A stretch of DNA of 64,000 nucleotides from Pseudovibrio exalbescens (lineage in GTDB: Bacteria > Pseudomonadota > Alphaproteobacteria > Rhizobiales > Stappiaceae). Positions 8,856 to 18,934 of the stretch are shown piece by piece. The notes beneath the pieces are model-generated. The model was not told where the DNA came from, did not search any database, and saw nothing but the letters and a program-made list of their open reading frames with translations. Within the stretch, counting starts at the first letter, position 1, and every line of letters begins with the position of its first letter. Made by a program: the position numbers and the translations under genes. Location of the stretch: NCBI RefSeq assembly GCF_028737195.1, contig NZ_JAQZAJ010000001.1, positions 620,001-684,000 on the forward strand, given 5' to 3'.

Positions 8856-10496
8856 TTAGGAGCCGGCAGCAGCAGGCTGAGCTTCTTCTTGACGGGCTTC
8901 ATAGTTCCTGTCGAGCTCCGCCACGATATTCCGAGTACCGGTTTCATGCTCCTCAGCAAACTTGAGGAACGCATCGCCCGGAAGTGGTGCTGCAAAGATA
9001 TAGCCTTGAGCGGCTGTCACACCCAGCTTTCGCAGATGAAGGATCTGCTCATAGGTTTCAACGCCTTCAGCGATGATGCCCATGCCGAGGTTTTCTGCAA
9101 GCTCAACAATTGCGTCGGCGATCCGTGCGGTACTGGTCTCCTGTCCCAGCGGGTCAACGAACATCTTGTCGATCTTAACGATATCCATGCCGAGCTTTTG
9201 CAAATACGCGAGGCCGCCGTGCCCTGTTCCTACGTCATCAAGCGCAATGCGCACGCCCATGGCCTGCAGTTCGGCAATGATCTTCTTTGCGGCATTGATG
9301 TCATGCAGTGGCTGACGTTCTGTCACTTCCAGAACCACCTGCTCCAACTTGATTGGGCTGCCCTGAAACAGTTCTCCAACGTCCTCGACAATGGTTCGAT
9401 CTTTGAAGTGTCCAGCGAACAGGTTTATGGAAATCTTCAGATCCGGCGTTGCTTCATAAAGATCCCCTACCTCATCGATGATCTGAACCATCAAGCGGCG
9501 CGTCATTTCAAAGATGTGGCCGGATGTCTCGGCATAGGTCATGAACTGGCCAGGAGAGACCATTTCGCCATTCTCACGGCGCCAGCGCATGAGCACCTCA
9601 CACCCCTGCAAAACACCGGTCTCAATGTCGATTACTGGCTGATAGTAGGGAATGAACTCGTTGTTCTTGATGGCAGCGACGAACTCATCTTCACTCTCGT
9701 TGTCAGGCTGCCATGAGTACCAAACAGCAATGACAAGGAACAGCACGGCCACTGTTGCACACACGATCGCAGTGATTATCTGCAAACGGCCGACCAGTGA
9801 TAAAGCCGCGTAGCCGTTAATGTCTACTCGCGCCACCAACGGATACCACGTTGAGAGCGAAGTTTGAGAAATGATCGTCGTATCGCTCTCGCCCTCCGGC
9901 AGATTGAGACTGCCGACCGTGGCCCAGATTGTCTCTGGTCCGAGCCTTACTTCTGTCCGCACCGCGCCACGCAGATATTCAGGCCCTGGCTCAATGTTGA
10001 GCGCCAAGGGAGACACTTCAGAAAAAAGGCGCCATCCGTTGGGCGTGCGCAGAGAGATTATGGCTTTCTTGATGCTGTCATAGCCTTGATCGGTCATCCC
10101 GATGCCAATCAGCGGGGCTCCATCATCCAGCATTGTAAGGATAGGTTTACCGCGCAATGACCGACTTGGCACCAGACACATCGGCTTACCGCTTGCATCT
10201 GCGATGCCGATGGATTCCATGTACGCCGACTTGCTAACGACTTCCCGCAGTGCATCCAAGTGATCGCGGCGGCACGTCACCACGCCTGCAGTTTCCAAGG
10301 ACTGCAGTTCCAAGACAACTTCGTTGATTGTCAGTTCTGAGCGGGTGATGAAACGCTCGCCAATGGAGCGCGCTTCCTGCTTTGCCTGCTGAAGGGCAAA
10401 GTTTTCGAGCACATAGTTGGCCACGATCAAGGGGCCAAGCGAGAAGATCAACGCCAGGCACAGCGACCGAATGAAGCTGGTATAACGTCGTGACAA
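8856..10496 (-). CDS. Membrane-bound CSS-EAL cyclic-di-GMP phosphodiesterase
   Basis: Predicted to cut c-di-GMP to pGpG at the inner membrane. The 546-aa protein has an N-terminal helix (about residues 8-30), a periplasmic sensor of the CSS type (about 35-235), a second helix (about 235-258) and a cytoplasmic EAL domain (about 270-525). The signature reads EVLMR rather than EALxR, but all metal and catalytic positions look present: Glu of EVL, Asn of SINLF, Glu of EVTE, the Asp pair of LDDVGTG, Lys of VKIDKMF and Glu of AEGVET, so it should be active. In known CSS-EAL proteins the periplasmic cysteines respond to disulfide formation. Here the two cysteines (VTCRRD and KPMCLV) remain, but the CSS tripeptide reads CLV. 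The TTG start has AGGAT six bases upstream. Confidence 0.85.
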   Translation of the reverse strand: MSRRYTSFIRSLCLALIFSLGPLIVANYVLENFALQQAKQEARSIGERFITRSELTINEVVLELQSLETAGVVTCRRDHLDALREVVSKSAYMESIGIADASGKPMCLVPSRSLRGKPILTMLDDGAPLIGIGMTDQGYDSIKKAIISLRTPNGWRLFSEVSPLALNIEPGPEYLRGAVRTEVRLGPETIWATVGSLNLPEGESDTTIISQTSLSTWYPLVARVDINGYAALSLVGRLQIITAIVCATVAVLFLVIAVWYSWQPDNESEDEFVAAIKNNEFIPYYQPVIDIETGVLQGCEVLMRWRRENGEMVSPGQFMTYAETSGHIFEMTRRLMVQIIDEVGDLYEATPDLKISINLFAGHFKDRTIVEDVGELFQGSPIKLEQVVLEVTERQPLHDINAAKKIIAELQAMGVRIALDDVGTGHGGLAYLQKLGMDIVKIDKMFVDPLGQETSTARIADAIVELAENLGMGIIAEGVETYEQILHLRKLGVTAAQGYIFAAPLPGDAFLKFAEEHETGTRNIVAELDRNYEARQEEAQPAAAGS

Positions 10497-10659
10497 TGGG
10501 TGATCCTAGATCTATGTGCGCAGCAATACCTCAGCTTCCTGTTTAACTATGAAAGAGTAAAGAAACTGCGAACTTCTTTAATCATTGTTTTGATCTTCCC
10601 GAATGTCCCCAGCGCATGGATGCGCTAGTATATCTCTCATCAGCTGCAGGGAGGTTTTC

Positions 10660-11580
10660 ATGGAAGCCCTTTTTATCGGTCAAGCCTACATCGACATCAC
10701 GTTTCTAACCAAAGCTCTGCCGACCGGAGATGAAAAGACGCTGGCAGAAGACTATGCCGTCAGCTTTGGCGGGAATGCAGTAACAGCAGCGTTTGCATGC
10801 GCAAAGCTGGGCCTAGCGCCAGACCTCATGTGCACCGTTGCGGAGGATTGGCTGGCTCATATGTTCCGCGATATGGCGTCAAAGTACCGAATTCATCTTC
10901 ACAGCCGGAAGGTGAATGAGAGCTCCCTGTCTTTCATCATGCCTCAAGGAGGCCACCGGGCGATTGTGCGCTGCCGAGACAACGACTTTCTGCATCCCTA
11001 CCCGGAACTCTCCCTTGAGGGCTGCCGGGCACTGCATGTGGATGGCCACATGCCTGACGCAGCACTTCACTACGCCCAAGCCTGCCGGAAGAAGGGCATC
11101 CTGACTTCAATGGACGGCGGAGCCTTTCGCGAGGATACCGACGAAATTCTGGAGTTCATAGACGTAGCTATTGTTTCAGAGTTGTTCTGCGAGCAGATTG
11201 GCAAGTCATATGACGCGACGCTTGACTACTTGCGGTCCAAACGAGTGAAAGTAGGCGGCGTCACGCTCGGGGAGTATGGCATGTTGTGGTTTGAAGGAGA
11301 CGGCGAGACAAGGCACCTGCCTGCCCTTTCCATACCGCCCTCCAAGACCATAGACACCAATGGCGCAGGCGACACCTTCCACGGGGCTTACATCTACTCC
11401 TATCTGACAAACCCGACAGAACAGTGGGAGACCCATTTCCGCTTCGCACGCACCGCCTCGGCCTACTCCATTCAATATCTTGGAAATGAAGCTTCGCTAC
11501 CCACCTTGCGCGACGTTGAAGACACCGAGGCATCTTTCACGATTTCGCTATTGGAACCGAAGCGAGACGGCTCTCCTTGA
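10660..11580 (+). CDS. PfkB-family carbohydrate kinase
   Basis: ATP-dependent kinase of the ribokinase/PfkB family; the sugar or nucleoside substrate cannot be told. The 306-aa protein has the N-terminal GGNAVTAAFACAKLG region (PfkB signature 1; the Gly-Gly-Asn contacts the sugar) and the C-terminal DTNGAGDTFHGAY signature 2, whose GAGD supplies the anion hole and catalytic Asp. I start at ATG 10660 because GGGAGG lies six bases upstream; an in-frame ATG at 10603 has none and would add a non-homologous segment. The next gene starts 93 bases downstream on the same strand with its own good ribosome binding site, so the three genes up to 14898 may form one transcript. No sugar transporter or isomerase is adjacent. 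Confidence 0.85.
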   Translation: MEALFIGQAYIDITFLTKALPTGDEKTLAEDYAVSFGGNAVTAAFACAKLGLAPDLMCTVAEDWLAHMFRDMASKYRIHLHSRKVNESSLSFIMPQGGHRAIVRCRDNDFLHPYPELSLEGCRALHVDGHMPDAALHYAQACRKKGILTSMDGGAFREDTDEILEFIDVAIVSELFCEQIGKSYDATLDYLRSKRVKVGGVTLGEYGMLWFEGDGETRHLPALSIPPSKTIDTNGAGDTFHGAYIYSYLTNPTEQWETHFRFARTASAYSIQYLGNEASLPTLRDVEDTEASFTISLLEPKRDGSP

Positions 11581-11673
11581 GGGCCGATGACCTTGTTTCG
11601 TCAAAATTTGATTGCAAGCAGGCGCCAAACCAGTTTCAGTAGCAGCCTCAAACGGCGCTTGGGAGGGCTAATC

Positions 11674-12846
11674 GTGAAAGTAGCATCCAGTTTAAGGAGC
11701 GCAGTCCTCACACTGTCGGCTGTGATCGTACTCTACTGCGGACCTGCTTCAGCAGAGCAGAACGCAGTCGCTGAAGCGTTCTTCCAAGTACTCAAGCAAC
11801 GGGGTGCCACGGCCCTTGCCTATGAGACAATCACCGTCACAGATGGCAACATTCGCATCGGCAATCTGCGCGCGACGCTTAACAACAGCGCCGAATATGC
11901 GTTGGTGTTTGAGGGTGTTGCCCTTGCCAAACCCAAGCTCCATGCTAACGGTGACCTATCGGTGGAAGCGCTTGCCATTGACGCGCTGTCCTTCGGCAGC
12001 CCGGAACTGAGCTTCTCGGCCAACCGGGTGCTCATGACAGAAATGTTCTTTCCGAGCGCGCCCAAGTTCTCAGTGGACCAACACACCGACCTTGTTCTGT
12101 CCTACAGCACGGCTGCGGTACAGGGCATTGTGATCGAAGACTACACCACAGGGGCGATCGTCCCCATTCGCGAAATTACAGTGGCGCTGGATCGGGACCA
12201 AGGAAGTCTGCCGTCCCACGCACGTCTTGAGCTTTCAGGCCTGCGCCCAGACCTGAATGCGCTCAGCACCGGTCAGCAGAGTGCTCTGGCGCGTCTCGGA
12301 ATCAGCGAACTGTCTCTTTCAGCGGTTGCCGATGGCCTTTGGGAGTCCGAAAGCGGCACTCTAACTGTAAACGATGTTTCGATTTCGGCAGAAGACTATG
12401 CGACCTTGAGCCTTTCCGCTTCCTTTGGCGGCGTTACCGAGGAACTCATTCTCGAGTTCACGACCCTTGCCGCCCAGGAAAGCGTGATTGCGCTGGACCT
12501 GCTGCAAACCATTCAGATCAGCTCGCTCAGCCTTCGTCTCGAAAACAACGGTCAGCTCGCCGACATACTGGATATGGAGGCCAACGCCCGCGATCAGGAC
12601 CGTGAAGCACTGGCAAAGGAGCTCGGCAAAACGCTTGAACGGGTCTTGCTGCCCTTCAAAGCGCCCGAGTTCAATGCACAACTCATAAGTGGTACAGAAG
12701 CGTTCCTGCGAAAACCTGAGAGTTTTCAACTTAAACTTGACCCGACGGCTCCCGTTCCCGTTGCTCAGGTGATGGGAACCCTTATGCTGTCACCTTCCAG
12801 TCTTCCCTATCTGCTAGGGGCTACAATCACAGCGAACACCCAATGA
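11674..12846 (+). CDS. Secreted protein of unknown function, paralogue A of a tandem pair
   Basis: I do not recognise this family. Starting at GTG 11674, which has GGAGGG six bases upstream, gives a 390-aa protein with a good signal peptide (SSLRSAVLTLSAVIVLYC, cleavage near GPASA-E) and no lipobox, so it should be periplasmic or outer-membrane associated. The longer in-frame ATG at 11587 adds a basic stretch without a ribosome binding site. The mature part is rich in alternating beta strands and Leu/Ala with few charged clusters and no catalytic motif. Its last ~150 residues match the end of the next gene: a Trp-Glu...Leu-Thr-Val-Asn-Asp segment, a Gly-Gly-Val turn, and a final LxPxxxVPVxQ...LPxxLGATI motif. 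Both were probably produced by duplication and act together. Confidence 0.75.
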   Translation: MKVASSLRSAVLTLSAVIVLYCGPASAEQNAVAEAFFQVLKQRGATALAYETITVTDGNIRIGNLRATLNNSAEYALVFEGVALAKPKLHANGDLSVEALAIDALSFGSPELSFSANRVLMTEMFFPSAPKFSVDQHTDLVLSYSTAAVQGIVIEDYTTGAIVPIREITVALDRDQGSLPSHARLELSGLRPDLNALSTGQQSALARLGISELSLSAVADGLWESESGTLTVNDVSISAEDYATLSLSASFGGVTEELILEFTTLAAQESVIALDLLQTIQISSLSLRLENNGQLADILDMEANARDQDREALAKELGKTLERVLLPFKAPEFNAQLISGTEAFLRKPESFQLKLDPTAPVPVAQVMGTLMLSPSSLPYLLGATITANTQ

Positions 12847-12885
12847 TCGCTGACGCACAACCCACTAACCGAGTTTCAAATTTGC

Positions 12886-14898
12886 ATGCTTAAGTCATCC
12901 TCATTTTACAGCAGCGCGACGTGCGCCTCCGTGCTTGCGCTGAGCCTCGCTGCCACGCCTGCATTGGCCTCCGATGCCCGTTCCATCGTCGATGGCGTAA
13001 TGGCCTCCTACAAGGCAGCAGGTGCCTCTGTCGCAAGCTACGAAGGCTTTTCAGAAGAAGGCGATACGGTCACGCTTTCCAACGTGAAGATGGAAGTGCC
13101 GATTTCCTTCACGTTCAAGGACTCCACATTTGAAATTCATGCCGCCTTCGACACCGCGACCGTTGATCTCGTTGGGGCTGAAGAAAACGCCGATTCCTAT
13201 ATTTTTGAGGAGATTGTTATTCCGGAACTCGGAATGCACATGACCTTCAACTACCCTGATGACGCCGAGGATGCGGATCTTCCAACAAGCAGCACCAGCA
13301 AGCTCTTGGAGTACCGGAGCTTTAATGTCAGCATTCCCAAAGAGGGTAGCTACCCGATCCTGACATCACCGTCGCTTTTTGAAAACTATGCGAAATTGCA
13401 GGCTTTCTTCTTGGCGAGTTCGGCAGATAGGGAGACGATTGCGAGCGTCGAAACACAGATGGAACTTCCTGGTGGGGGAAGTCAGACAGCGCGCTTGACA
13501 GGAATGGACTTGCTGGATCGAAGAGGTGGCAAGCTCGCCCGTTACGATGTGGCTTCCTATGAGACCACCGAGATTTTCCCAGAGAGCGCAGAGACCGACC
13601 GGCCAAAGAAAATAGCCATTACCATGGGGCAAACGTCTGCACGAGATCTCAGTTCTTTGCCAATTCTCAGTTTCCTGGGTCTTTCGGAGCAAACTGAGGG
13701 TCTGCAGGAAATAATCGGATCAATGTCCATCCAGGACATTAGAACCGAGGTGGAAACCAAGGATGAAACAGCCAACTTTAACGCAGATCTGGTGTCCATC
13801 TCCAAGCTCAAGTATGCACCAGGTAATTTCAGCCGGTTGCTTCAAGTAATCGAAGACAACAACGAAACCGATGGCGATTTTGAGGAGACTGCAGCTCGCA
13901 ATGTCTTCAAACATATTGGCTCTTTCGCGTTTGACAGCTTCCTGCTTCAGGACATCTCTTTCGGCAGCGAAGCTGCCACAGCCAACTTTGGTGAGATTGC
14001 CCTGCGCGACTTCAGCGGTAAGGGATTTGGCAGTATCCAGCTTACGGGCTTGGAAATCTCTTCTGTTCGCGATGAGCGCAACATGGCACTCGGCCACTTC
14101 GCCATCAGGGACGTAATATATCCTGATCTCGTCGAGGTGATGCTCTCAGCCAAGGATGTGTCTGAAACACCAATTCAGGCTGCTCTGGATAAAGCTCCGC
14201 AGATTGGCGCAATTGAACTTGGCGACATCAAGCTGGTGCAAGATGGCAAGGACGCGCTGTCGCTGAAAGGCATGGCGCTCTACCTGACGGATTACATCAA
14301 CAAGATCCCAACAAAGGTCTCATTCAAAACCGAAGCCCTCAATGTAATGCCGAATGAGTTTGACGGCGACGCTCTGGTTCCACTGGTTGGTGAACGTATC
14401 AAGCTTGACCAAAACACCGACATTGCTTGGAATGAGGACACTCAAGAGCTGGTTCTCAACGACAACATTGAGCTTGCAGAGGGCTTCAACGTTCAATTGA
14501 ACATTGAGCTTGGCGGCGTTGACCGTATGATCTTCGAAACGCCGGACGAGGCTGAAGCTGCACTGGTCAACATTACTCTGAACCGCGGCTCTATCCGCAT
14601 TACAGATGCCAAGCTGGTAACCAAGTTCATCAAACAGTCTACGGAACAATCCGGCATGCCGGAAGACGTCCTTGTCGATATGCTTGTTTCCGAGATGGTC
14701 AAGAATTTGGGTCCGGTTGCCAACACCGAGTTTGGCAAGGAACTTCAGGACAAGCTCGCCCTGTTCCTTCTGAACCCGGAGAATCTTGAGATCGAGCTGG
14801 CACCAGAACAGGCTGTTCCGGTAATGCAGATTGCGGCGAACGCCATGCTTGCCCCGCAGGCCCTACCAAAGGTTCTGGGAGCAACCATCAAGAACTAA
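12886..14898 (+). CDS. Large secreted protein of unknown function, paralogue B of a tandem pair
   Basis: I do not recognise this family. The 670-aa product has a classic signal peptide (ATCASVLALSLAATPALA, cleavage before SDARS near residue 28), no lipobox and no C-terminal anchor. The mature protein is acidic and predicted beta-rich, with repeated short strands of the kind FGEIALRDFSGKGFGSIQL and INLxDI-like turns that suggest an elongated repeat fold. The C-terminal ~150 residues align with the previous gene (NEDTQELVLND, LGGVDRM, PENLEIELAP, VPVMQIAANAML, LPKVLGATI). It follows paralogue A by 39 bases on the same strand and ends 28 bases before a bidirectional terminator, so both lie at the end of one transcript. 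An envelope role is plausible but unproven. Confidence 0.75.
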   Translation: MLKSSSFYSSATCASVLALSLAATPALASDARSIVDGVMASYKAAGASVASYEGFSEEGDTVTLSNVKMEVPISFTFKDSTFEIHAAFDTATVDLVGAEENADSYIFEEIVIPELGMHMTFNYPDDAEDADLPTSSTSKLLEYRSFNVSIPKEGSYPILTSPSLFENYAKLQAFFLASSADRETIASVETQMELPGGGSQTARLTGMDLLDRRGGKLARYDVASYETTEIFPESAETDRPKKIAITMGQTSARDLSSLPILSFLGLSEQTEGLQEIIGSMSIQDIRTEVETKDETANFNADLVSISKLKYAPGNFSRLLQVIEDNNETDGDFEETAARNVFKHIGSFAFDSFLLQDISFGSEAATANFGEIALRDFSGKGFGSIQLTGLEISSVRDERNMALGHFAIRDVIYPDLVEVMLSAKDVSETPIQAALDKAPQIGAIELGDIKLVQDGKDALSLKGMALYLTDYINKIPTKVSFKTEALNVMPNEFDGDALVPLVGERIKLDQNTDIAWNEDTQELVLNDNIELAEGFNVQLNIELGGVDRMIFETPDEAEAALVNITLNRGSIRITDAKLVTKFIKQSTEQSGMPEDVLVDMLVSEMVKNLGPVANTEFGKELQDKLALFLLNPENLEIELAPEQAVPVMQIAANAMLAPQALPKVLGATIKN

Positions 14899-14925
14899 GG
14901 CGCTACCGCCAATCACCACAAAACC

Positions 14926-14964
14926 AAAAAACCCGCGCCTCCATCCGGAAGCGCGGGTTTTTCT
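14926..14964. terminator. Bidirectional intrinsic terminator between paralogue B and the MsbA-like gene
   Basis: AAAAACCCGCGC (about 14927-14938) pairs with GCGCGGGTTTTT (14951-14962) and is flanked by A- and T-tracts, so it can stop both converging transcripts. Confidence 0.88.
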
Positions 14965-14985
14965 TTATCTTCAGGAACTTGACGG

Positions 14986-16767
14986 TCAGGACTGCGTTTC
15001 AGAACGGAACTGCAATTCGCACAGACGCCGGTAGACCCCATCCATCTTGTAGAGCGCATCGTGGTTGCCGCTCTCGATAACCTTGCCAGCCTCCAGAACG
15101 TGAATGGTGTCAGCATCCCGCACGGTAGCAAGTCGGTGCGCAATCACCAGCGTGGTACGGCCTTTCATGAGCCGCGCCAATGCGATCTGGATCTTGTTCT
15201 CAGATTCGGCATCAAGCGCAGATGTGGCTTCATCCAGCAGCAGGATTGGTGCATTGGACAACATCGCGCGAGCAATGGCTACGCGTTGGCGCTGCCCACC
15301 CGAAAGCAGAAGCCCGCCCTCACCTACTGGACTGTCATAGCCCTTCTCCATGGCCATGATGAACTCGTGGGCATTGGCGTTTTTTGCTGCTTCCATGATG
15401 TCTTCGAGGGAAGCGCCCGGGCGACCGATCTCAATGTTCTCACGGACACTACGGTCAAACAGGAAAGTATCCTGCGTGACAATAGCGATGTTCTTGCGTA
15501 GTGACTTCACGGTGTACTGTGTCACGTCCTGACCATCGATCAGCACGGCCCCGCCCTGCGGCTCATAAAACCGCTCTATCATGGCAAACACGGTTGACTT
15601 GCCTGCGCCAGACGCCCCAACCAGCGCAGTTACCTCGCCCGCTTTTGCGGTCAACGTCATGCCATCCAATGCTGGCGCTTCATCATAATGAAACTGCAAA
15701 TTGTCGAGCTTCACCTCGCCTTTGGTGACATTTAGATCCGGAAGGTTCTTGTCATTTGGATGCGCTTCTTCCATGTCCAGCACTTCGTAAAGCAACCTGA
15801 CGCCAACCAGCTGCGTGTTCAGATTCACCTGCAGGCGTGCCAACCGTTTCATCGGATCGTAGGCAAGAAGAAGAGCGGTAATGAACGAGAAAAACGCTCC
15901 GGGATCCTGCCCGAGGTGGATCACACTGTAGCCGCCGTAGAGGATGATCAGCGCAATGGCAAAGCCGCCCAGCGTTTCCATCAGCGGAGAAGTTCGTGCC
16001 GTCAAAATGGCGATTTTGTTGGCCTGACGCTCCACATCAGCCACGGCGCTATCCATGGAACGCTGCATGTCACCTTCATAATTGAAGGACTTAACCACCC
16101 GGATCCCCAAGGCGGTCTCTTTGACCAAAGAAAGGATCTTGGACTGGGACACAAACTGGGATTTCGCAATCTTGCGCACGCGGCGCACAAGGTGCGCTAC
16201 CGCAATAATTGCCGGCGGCATGATGGTGAGAGAAATCAGACTGAGAAGTGGATTTTGGTAGACCATCACCGCAACCAGTCCAATCACAGACATCACATCA
16301 CGACCTGCTGCAAGGATAACCAGATCCATGACCTGCCGTGCGGCAGACGTATTGTGCGAGAACCGGTTGGCGATCTCACCAAAGGAGGTGTGATCAAAGA
16401 ACCGCATGCCAAGACTGTTGACCTTCTCATACATCCGGCGCTGGAGCTTGGCGATGATAGAATTGCCAATGCGGCTCAAAATGACCTGCTGGCCGTAGGT
16501 GGCCGCACCACGAATGGTGAAGATCGCGATCACAATTCCAGAGATGATGTAGACCATCTGGGCATCGCGGTTGATGAACACTTCGTTGATCACGTTTTTC
16601 ATGATCGCAGCGCTGCCTGCACCGGCGGCTGCAGAAACGGCCATGAACAGGAATGCCAGCGCATACCTGCCACGATAGTCCCGGAAGTTTTCCCTCATCA
16701 GCCGACGGATCAGCGCGGGCGCCCCATCCGGATCAGCAAACAGTTTATCACCAATGGCTTTGAACAC
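14986..16767 (-). CDS. MsbA-like ABC exporter, fused permease and ATPase
   Basis: Half-size exporter of the lipid A / multidrug type that would dimerise in the inner membrane. The 593-aa protein has six predicted helices in the first ~330 residues, with the coupling region GEIANRFSHNTSAARQ and GIRVVKSFNYEGDMQ, followed by an ATPase with Walker A GASGAGKST (about residues 382-391), the LSGGQRQR signature (about 486-493), Walker B ILLLDEA and the switch His in VIAHRLA. The start is GTG at 16767 with GAGGA six bases upstream. The protein resembles the lipid A flippase MsbA most, and the window is rich in LPS-export genes, but sequence alone does not exclude drug or peptide export. It converges with the secreted pair at a shared terminator. 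Confidence 0.88.
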   Translation of the reverse strand: MFKAIGDKLFADPDGAPALIRRLMRENFRDYRGRYALAFLFMAVSAAAGAGSAAIMKNVINEVFINRDAQMVYIISGIVIAIFTIRGAATYGQQVILSRIGNSIIAKLQRRMYEKVNSLGMRFFDHTSFGEIANRFSHNTSAARQVMDLVILAAGRDVMSVIGLVAVMVYQNPLLSLISLTIMPPAIIAVAHLVRRVRKIAKSQFVSQSKILSLVKETALGIRVVKSFNYEGDMQRSMDSAVADVERQANKIAILTARTSPLMETLGGFAIALIILYGGYSVIHLGQDPGAFFSFITALLLAYDPMKRLARLQVNLNTQLVGVRLLYEVLDMEEAHPNDKNLPDLNVTKGEVKLDNLQFHYDEAPALDGMTLTAKAGEVTALVGASGAGKSTVFAMIERFYEPQGGAVLIDGQDVTQYTVKSLRKNIAIVTQDTFLFDRSVRENIEIGRPGASLEDIMEAAKNANAHEFIMAMEKGYDSPVGEGGLLLSGGQRQRVAIARAMLSNAPILLLDEATSALDAESENKIQIALARLMKGRTTLVIAHRLATVRDADTIHVLEAGKVIESGNHDALYKMDGVYRRLCELQFRSETQS

Positions 16768-16814
16768 CTGAAGTCCTCAAGTATGAAACGCGGGAGTCAC
16801 CTCGCGCTATATCG

Positions 16815-16847
16815 CAAAAAGGGCGACCTATAAACAAGGCCGCCCTC
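16815..16847 (-). terminator. Intrinsic terminator of aspS
   Basis: On the minus strand AGGGCGGCC pairs with GGTCGCCCT (one G-T wobble) and is followed by TTTT; plus-strand arms are 16820-16828 and 16838-16846. Confidence 0.8.
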
Positions 16848-16894
16848 CAAATTGGTATGAGATTACAACATCGCGTTGCAACCTGCCCTACGAC

Positions 16895-18679
16895 TTACGC
16901 TTCTGGCAGGTTCAGGCGAATGTGCAGGTCACGCAGCTGCGCGGGGAACACATCGCTCGGTGCACCCATCAGCAGATCCTGTGCCTGCTGGTTCATCGGG
17001 AACAGGGTCACTTCACGCAGGTTCTTTGCGCCGATCAGAAGCATCACGATGCGGTCTACACCAGCAGCCATGCCACCGTGTGGAGGCGCGCCATACTGGA
17101 ATGCGCGGAACATGCCGCCGAATTTTTCTTCCAACAGGCTTTCATCGTAACCAGCGATTTCGAAGGCCTTCTTCATGACCTCGACCTGGTGGTTACGGAT
17201 CGCACCAGAACCAATCTCGAAGCCGTTACACACCACGTCATACTGATATGCGTTCAGCTCAAGCGGATCCTTGGAGTTCAGGCCTTCAAGGCCGCCTTCC
17301 GGCATGGAGAACGGGTTGTGAGAGAAGTCGACCTTCTTGTTCTCCTCATCCCATTCGTACATCGGGAAGTCCACGATCCAGCACAGTGCGAACTGGTCTT
17401 CGTCAACAAGTTCCAGTTCTTCTGCCGCACGGGTACGTGCCTTGCCTGCGAAATCTGCAAATTTCTTTGGATCGCCAGCGGCAAAGAAGACAGCATCACC
17501 TTCGCCCAGACCGAGCTGAGTGCGGATGGCTTCTGTACGCTCAGGACCAATGTTCTTGGCAATTGGGCCAGCGCCTTCCAACGTATCGCCTTCCTTACGG
17601 AAGAAGATGTAGCCCAGACCTGGCTGGCCTTCGCTCTGCGCCCAAGAGTTCATGCGATCGCAGAACGCACGGGAGCCGCCCTTCGGTGCCGGGATCGCCC
17701 AAACTTCTACCTTCGGGTCGTTCTCGATCATGCGTGCGAAGACCTTGAAGCCAGAGCCTGCAAAGTGTTCGGTCACTTCCTGCATTTCGATTGGGTTACG
17801 CAGATCCGGCTTGTCAGAGCCATACTTGCGGATCGCTTCGGCATAAGGAATGCGCGGGAATTCACCGGTGACGCGCTTGCCTTCGGCAAACTCTTCGAAC
17901 ACACCGCGGATGATCGGTTCCATGGTGGTCAGAACGTCTTCTTGAGTAACAAAGCTCATTTCCACGTCGAGCTGATAGAACTCGCCCGGCAGGCGGTCAG
18001 CGCGTGGATCTTCGTCACGGAAACAAGGTGCGATCTGGAAGTAACGGTCAAAGCCGGACATCATCAGCAGCTGCTTGAACTGCTGCGGTGCCTGTGGCAG
18101 CGCGTAGAACTTCCCTGGGTGAATACGAGACGGAACCAGGAAGTCGCGTGCACCTTCTGGAGAAGACGCGGTCAGGATTGGTGTCTGGAACTCGTTGAAC
18201 GCCGCATCGTTCATGCGACGGCGCATGGAATTGATGATCTTGGTGCGCTTCAAAAGATTTGCGTGCAAAGTTTCGCGGCGCAGATCAAGGAAGCGGTACT
18301 TCAGGCGAATGTCTTCTGGATACTCAGGCTCACCAAAAACAGGAAGCGGTAGCTCCTGAGAAGCGCCCAGAACTTCCATTTCACGGATGAACACCTCAAT
18401 GTGTCCAGTTTCCAAACCTTCGTTTGCGGTCTCTTCAGACCGGCGCTTCACTTCGCCGTCGATACGGATGCACCATTCAGCGCGCACGGTTTCAGCCAGC
18501 TTGAAGGCGGCGGAATCAGGATCAACAACGCACTGCGTCATGCCATAGTTGTCGCGCAGGTCGATAAACAGCAAACCGCCGTGATCGCGAACACGATGAA
18601 CCCAACCGGAAAGGCGTGCCGTTTCACCTACGTGGGTTTCCCGCAGCTCTCCGCAGGTATGGCTTCGATAGCGATGCAT
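16895..18679 (-). CDS. aspS: Aspartate--tRNA(Asp/Asn) ligase
   Basis: Class IIb synthetase charging tRNA with aspartate. The 594-aa length shows the bacterial form with the inserted GAD domain. Seen in order: N-terminal anticodon-binding OB fold ([20 protein letters not shown]), motif 2 with [10 protein letters not shown], the GAD insertion in the middle, and motif 3 [11 protein letters not shown] near the C-terminus. The ATG at 18679 has GAGGA four bases upstream; the upstream in-frame codons are not homologous to the family. Most alphaproteobacteria lack an asparaginyl-tRNA synthetase and use a non-discriminating AspRS with GatCAB, so this enzyme probably also charges tRNA-Asn; that is family knowledge, not visible here. 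It is divergent from rnd. Confidence 0.96.
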   Translation of the reverse strand: MHRYRSHTCGELRETHVGETARLSGWVHRVRDHGGLLFIDLRDNYGMTQCVVDPDSAAFKLAETVRAEWCIRIDGEVKRRSEETANEGLETGHIEVFIREMEVLGASQELPLPVFGEPEYPEDIRLKYRFLDLRRETLHANLLKRTKIINSMRRRMNDAAFNEFQTPILTASSPEGARDFLVPSRIHPGKFYALPQAPQQFKQLLMMSGFDRYFQIAPCFRDEDPRADRLPGEFYQLDVEMSFVTQEDVLTTMEPIIRGVFEEFAEGKRVTGEFPRIPYAEAIRKYGSDKPDLRNPIEMQEVTEHFAGSGFKVFARMIENDPKVEVWAIPAPKGGSRAFCDRMNSWAQSEGQPGLGYIFFRKEGDTLEGAGPIAKNIGPERTEAIRTQLGLGEGDAVFFAAGDPKKFADFAGKARTRAAEELELVDEDQFALCWIVDFPMYEWDEENKKVDFSHNPFSMPEGGLEGLNSKDPLELNAYQYDVVCNGFEIGSGAIRNHQVEVMKKAFEIAGYDESLLEEKFGGMFRAFQYGAPPHGGMAAGVDRIVMLLIGAKNLREVTLFPMNQQAQDLLMGAPSDVFPAQLRDLHIRLNLPEA

Positions 18680-18934
18680 AGCGTCCTCAGTGATAGTCTT
18701 AAAACTCGAATTTGAACTGATGAGTCCTGTCCCCTTGGACAGGTCGTCGGGTGGAAAAGCCATGTCATAACGGCAAAGTCAAGGGACGCAAGCAAAACAC
18801 ACGGCTTTAACGCTATTATTTCCCAGAATACGAAGTTTCGCCGTTCGGGAACTGCCGTATCGGGAAAGTTCCTGTCAATAATCTGCCTTTATCCGCCTCA
18901 AGAGCTGCCAGATTTAATTTTTGGTCGGGACAAA

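Noticed and set aside
16922-18352. 476-codon ORF on the plus strand opposite aspS (also long antisense ORFs opposite msbA-like, fhs, the molybdopterin enzyme and ppx)
   Set aside because: Shadows of codon bias in well-supported genes on the other strand; no ribosome binding site and no recognisable domain.
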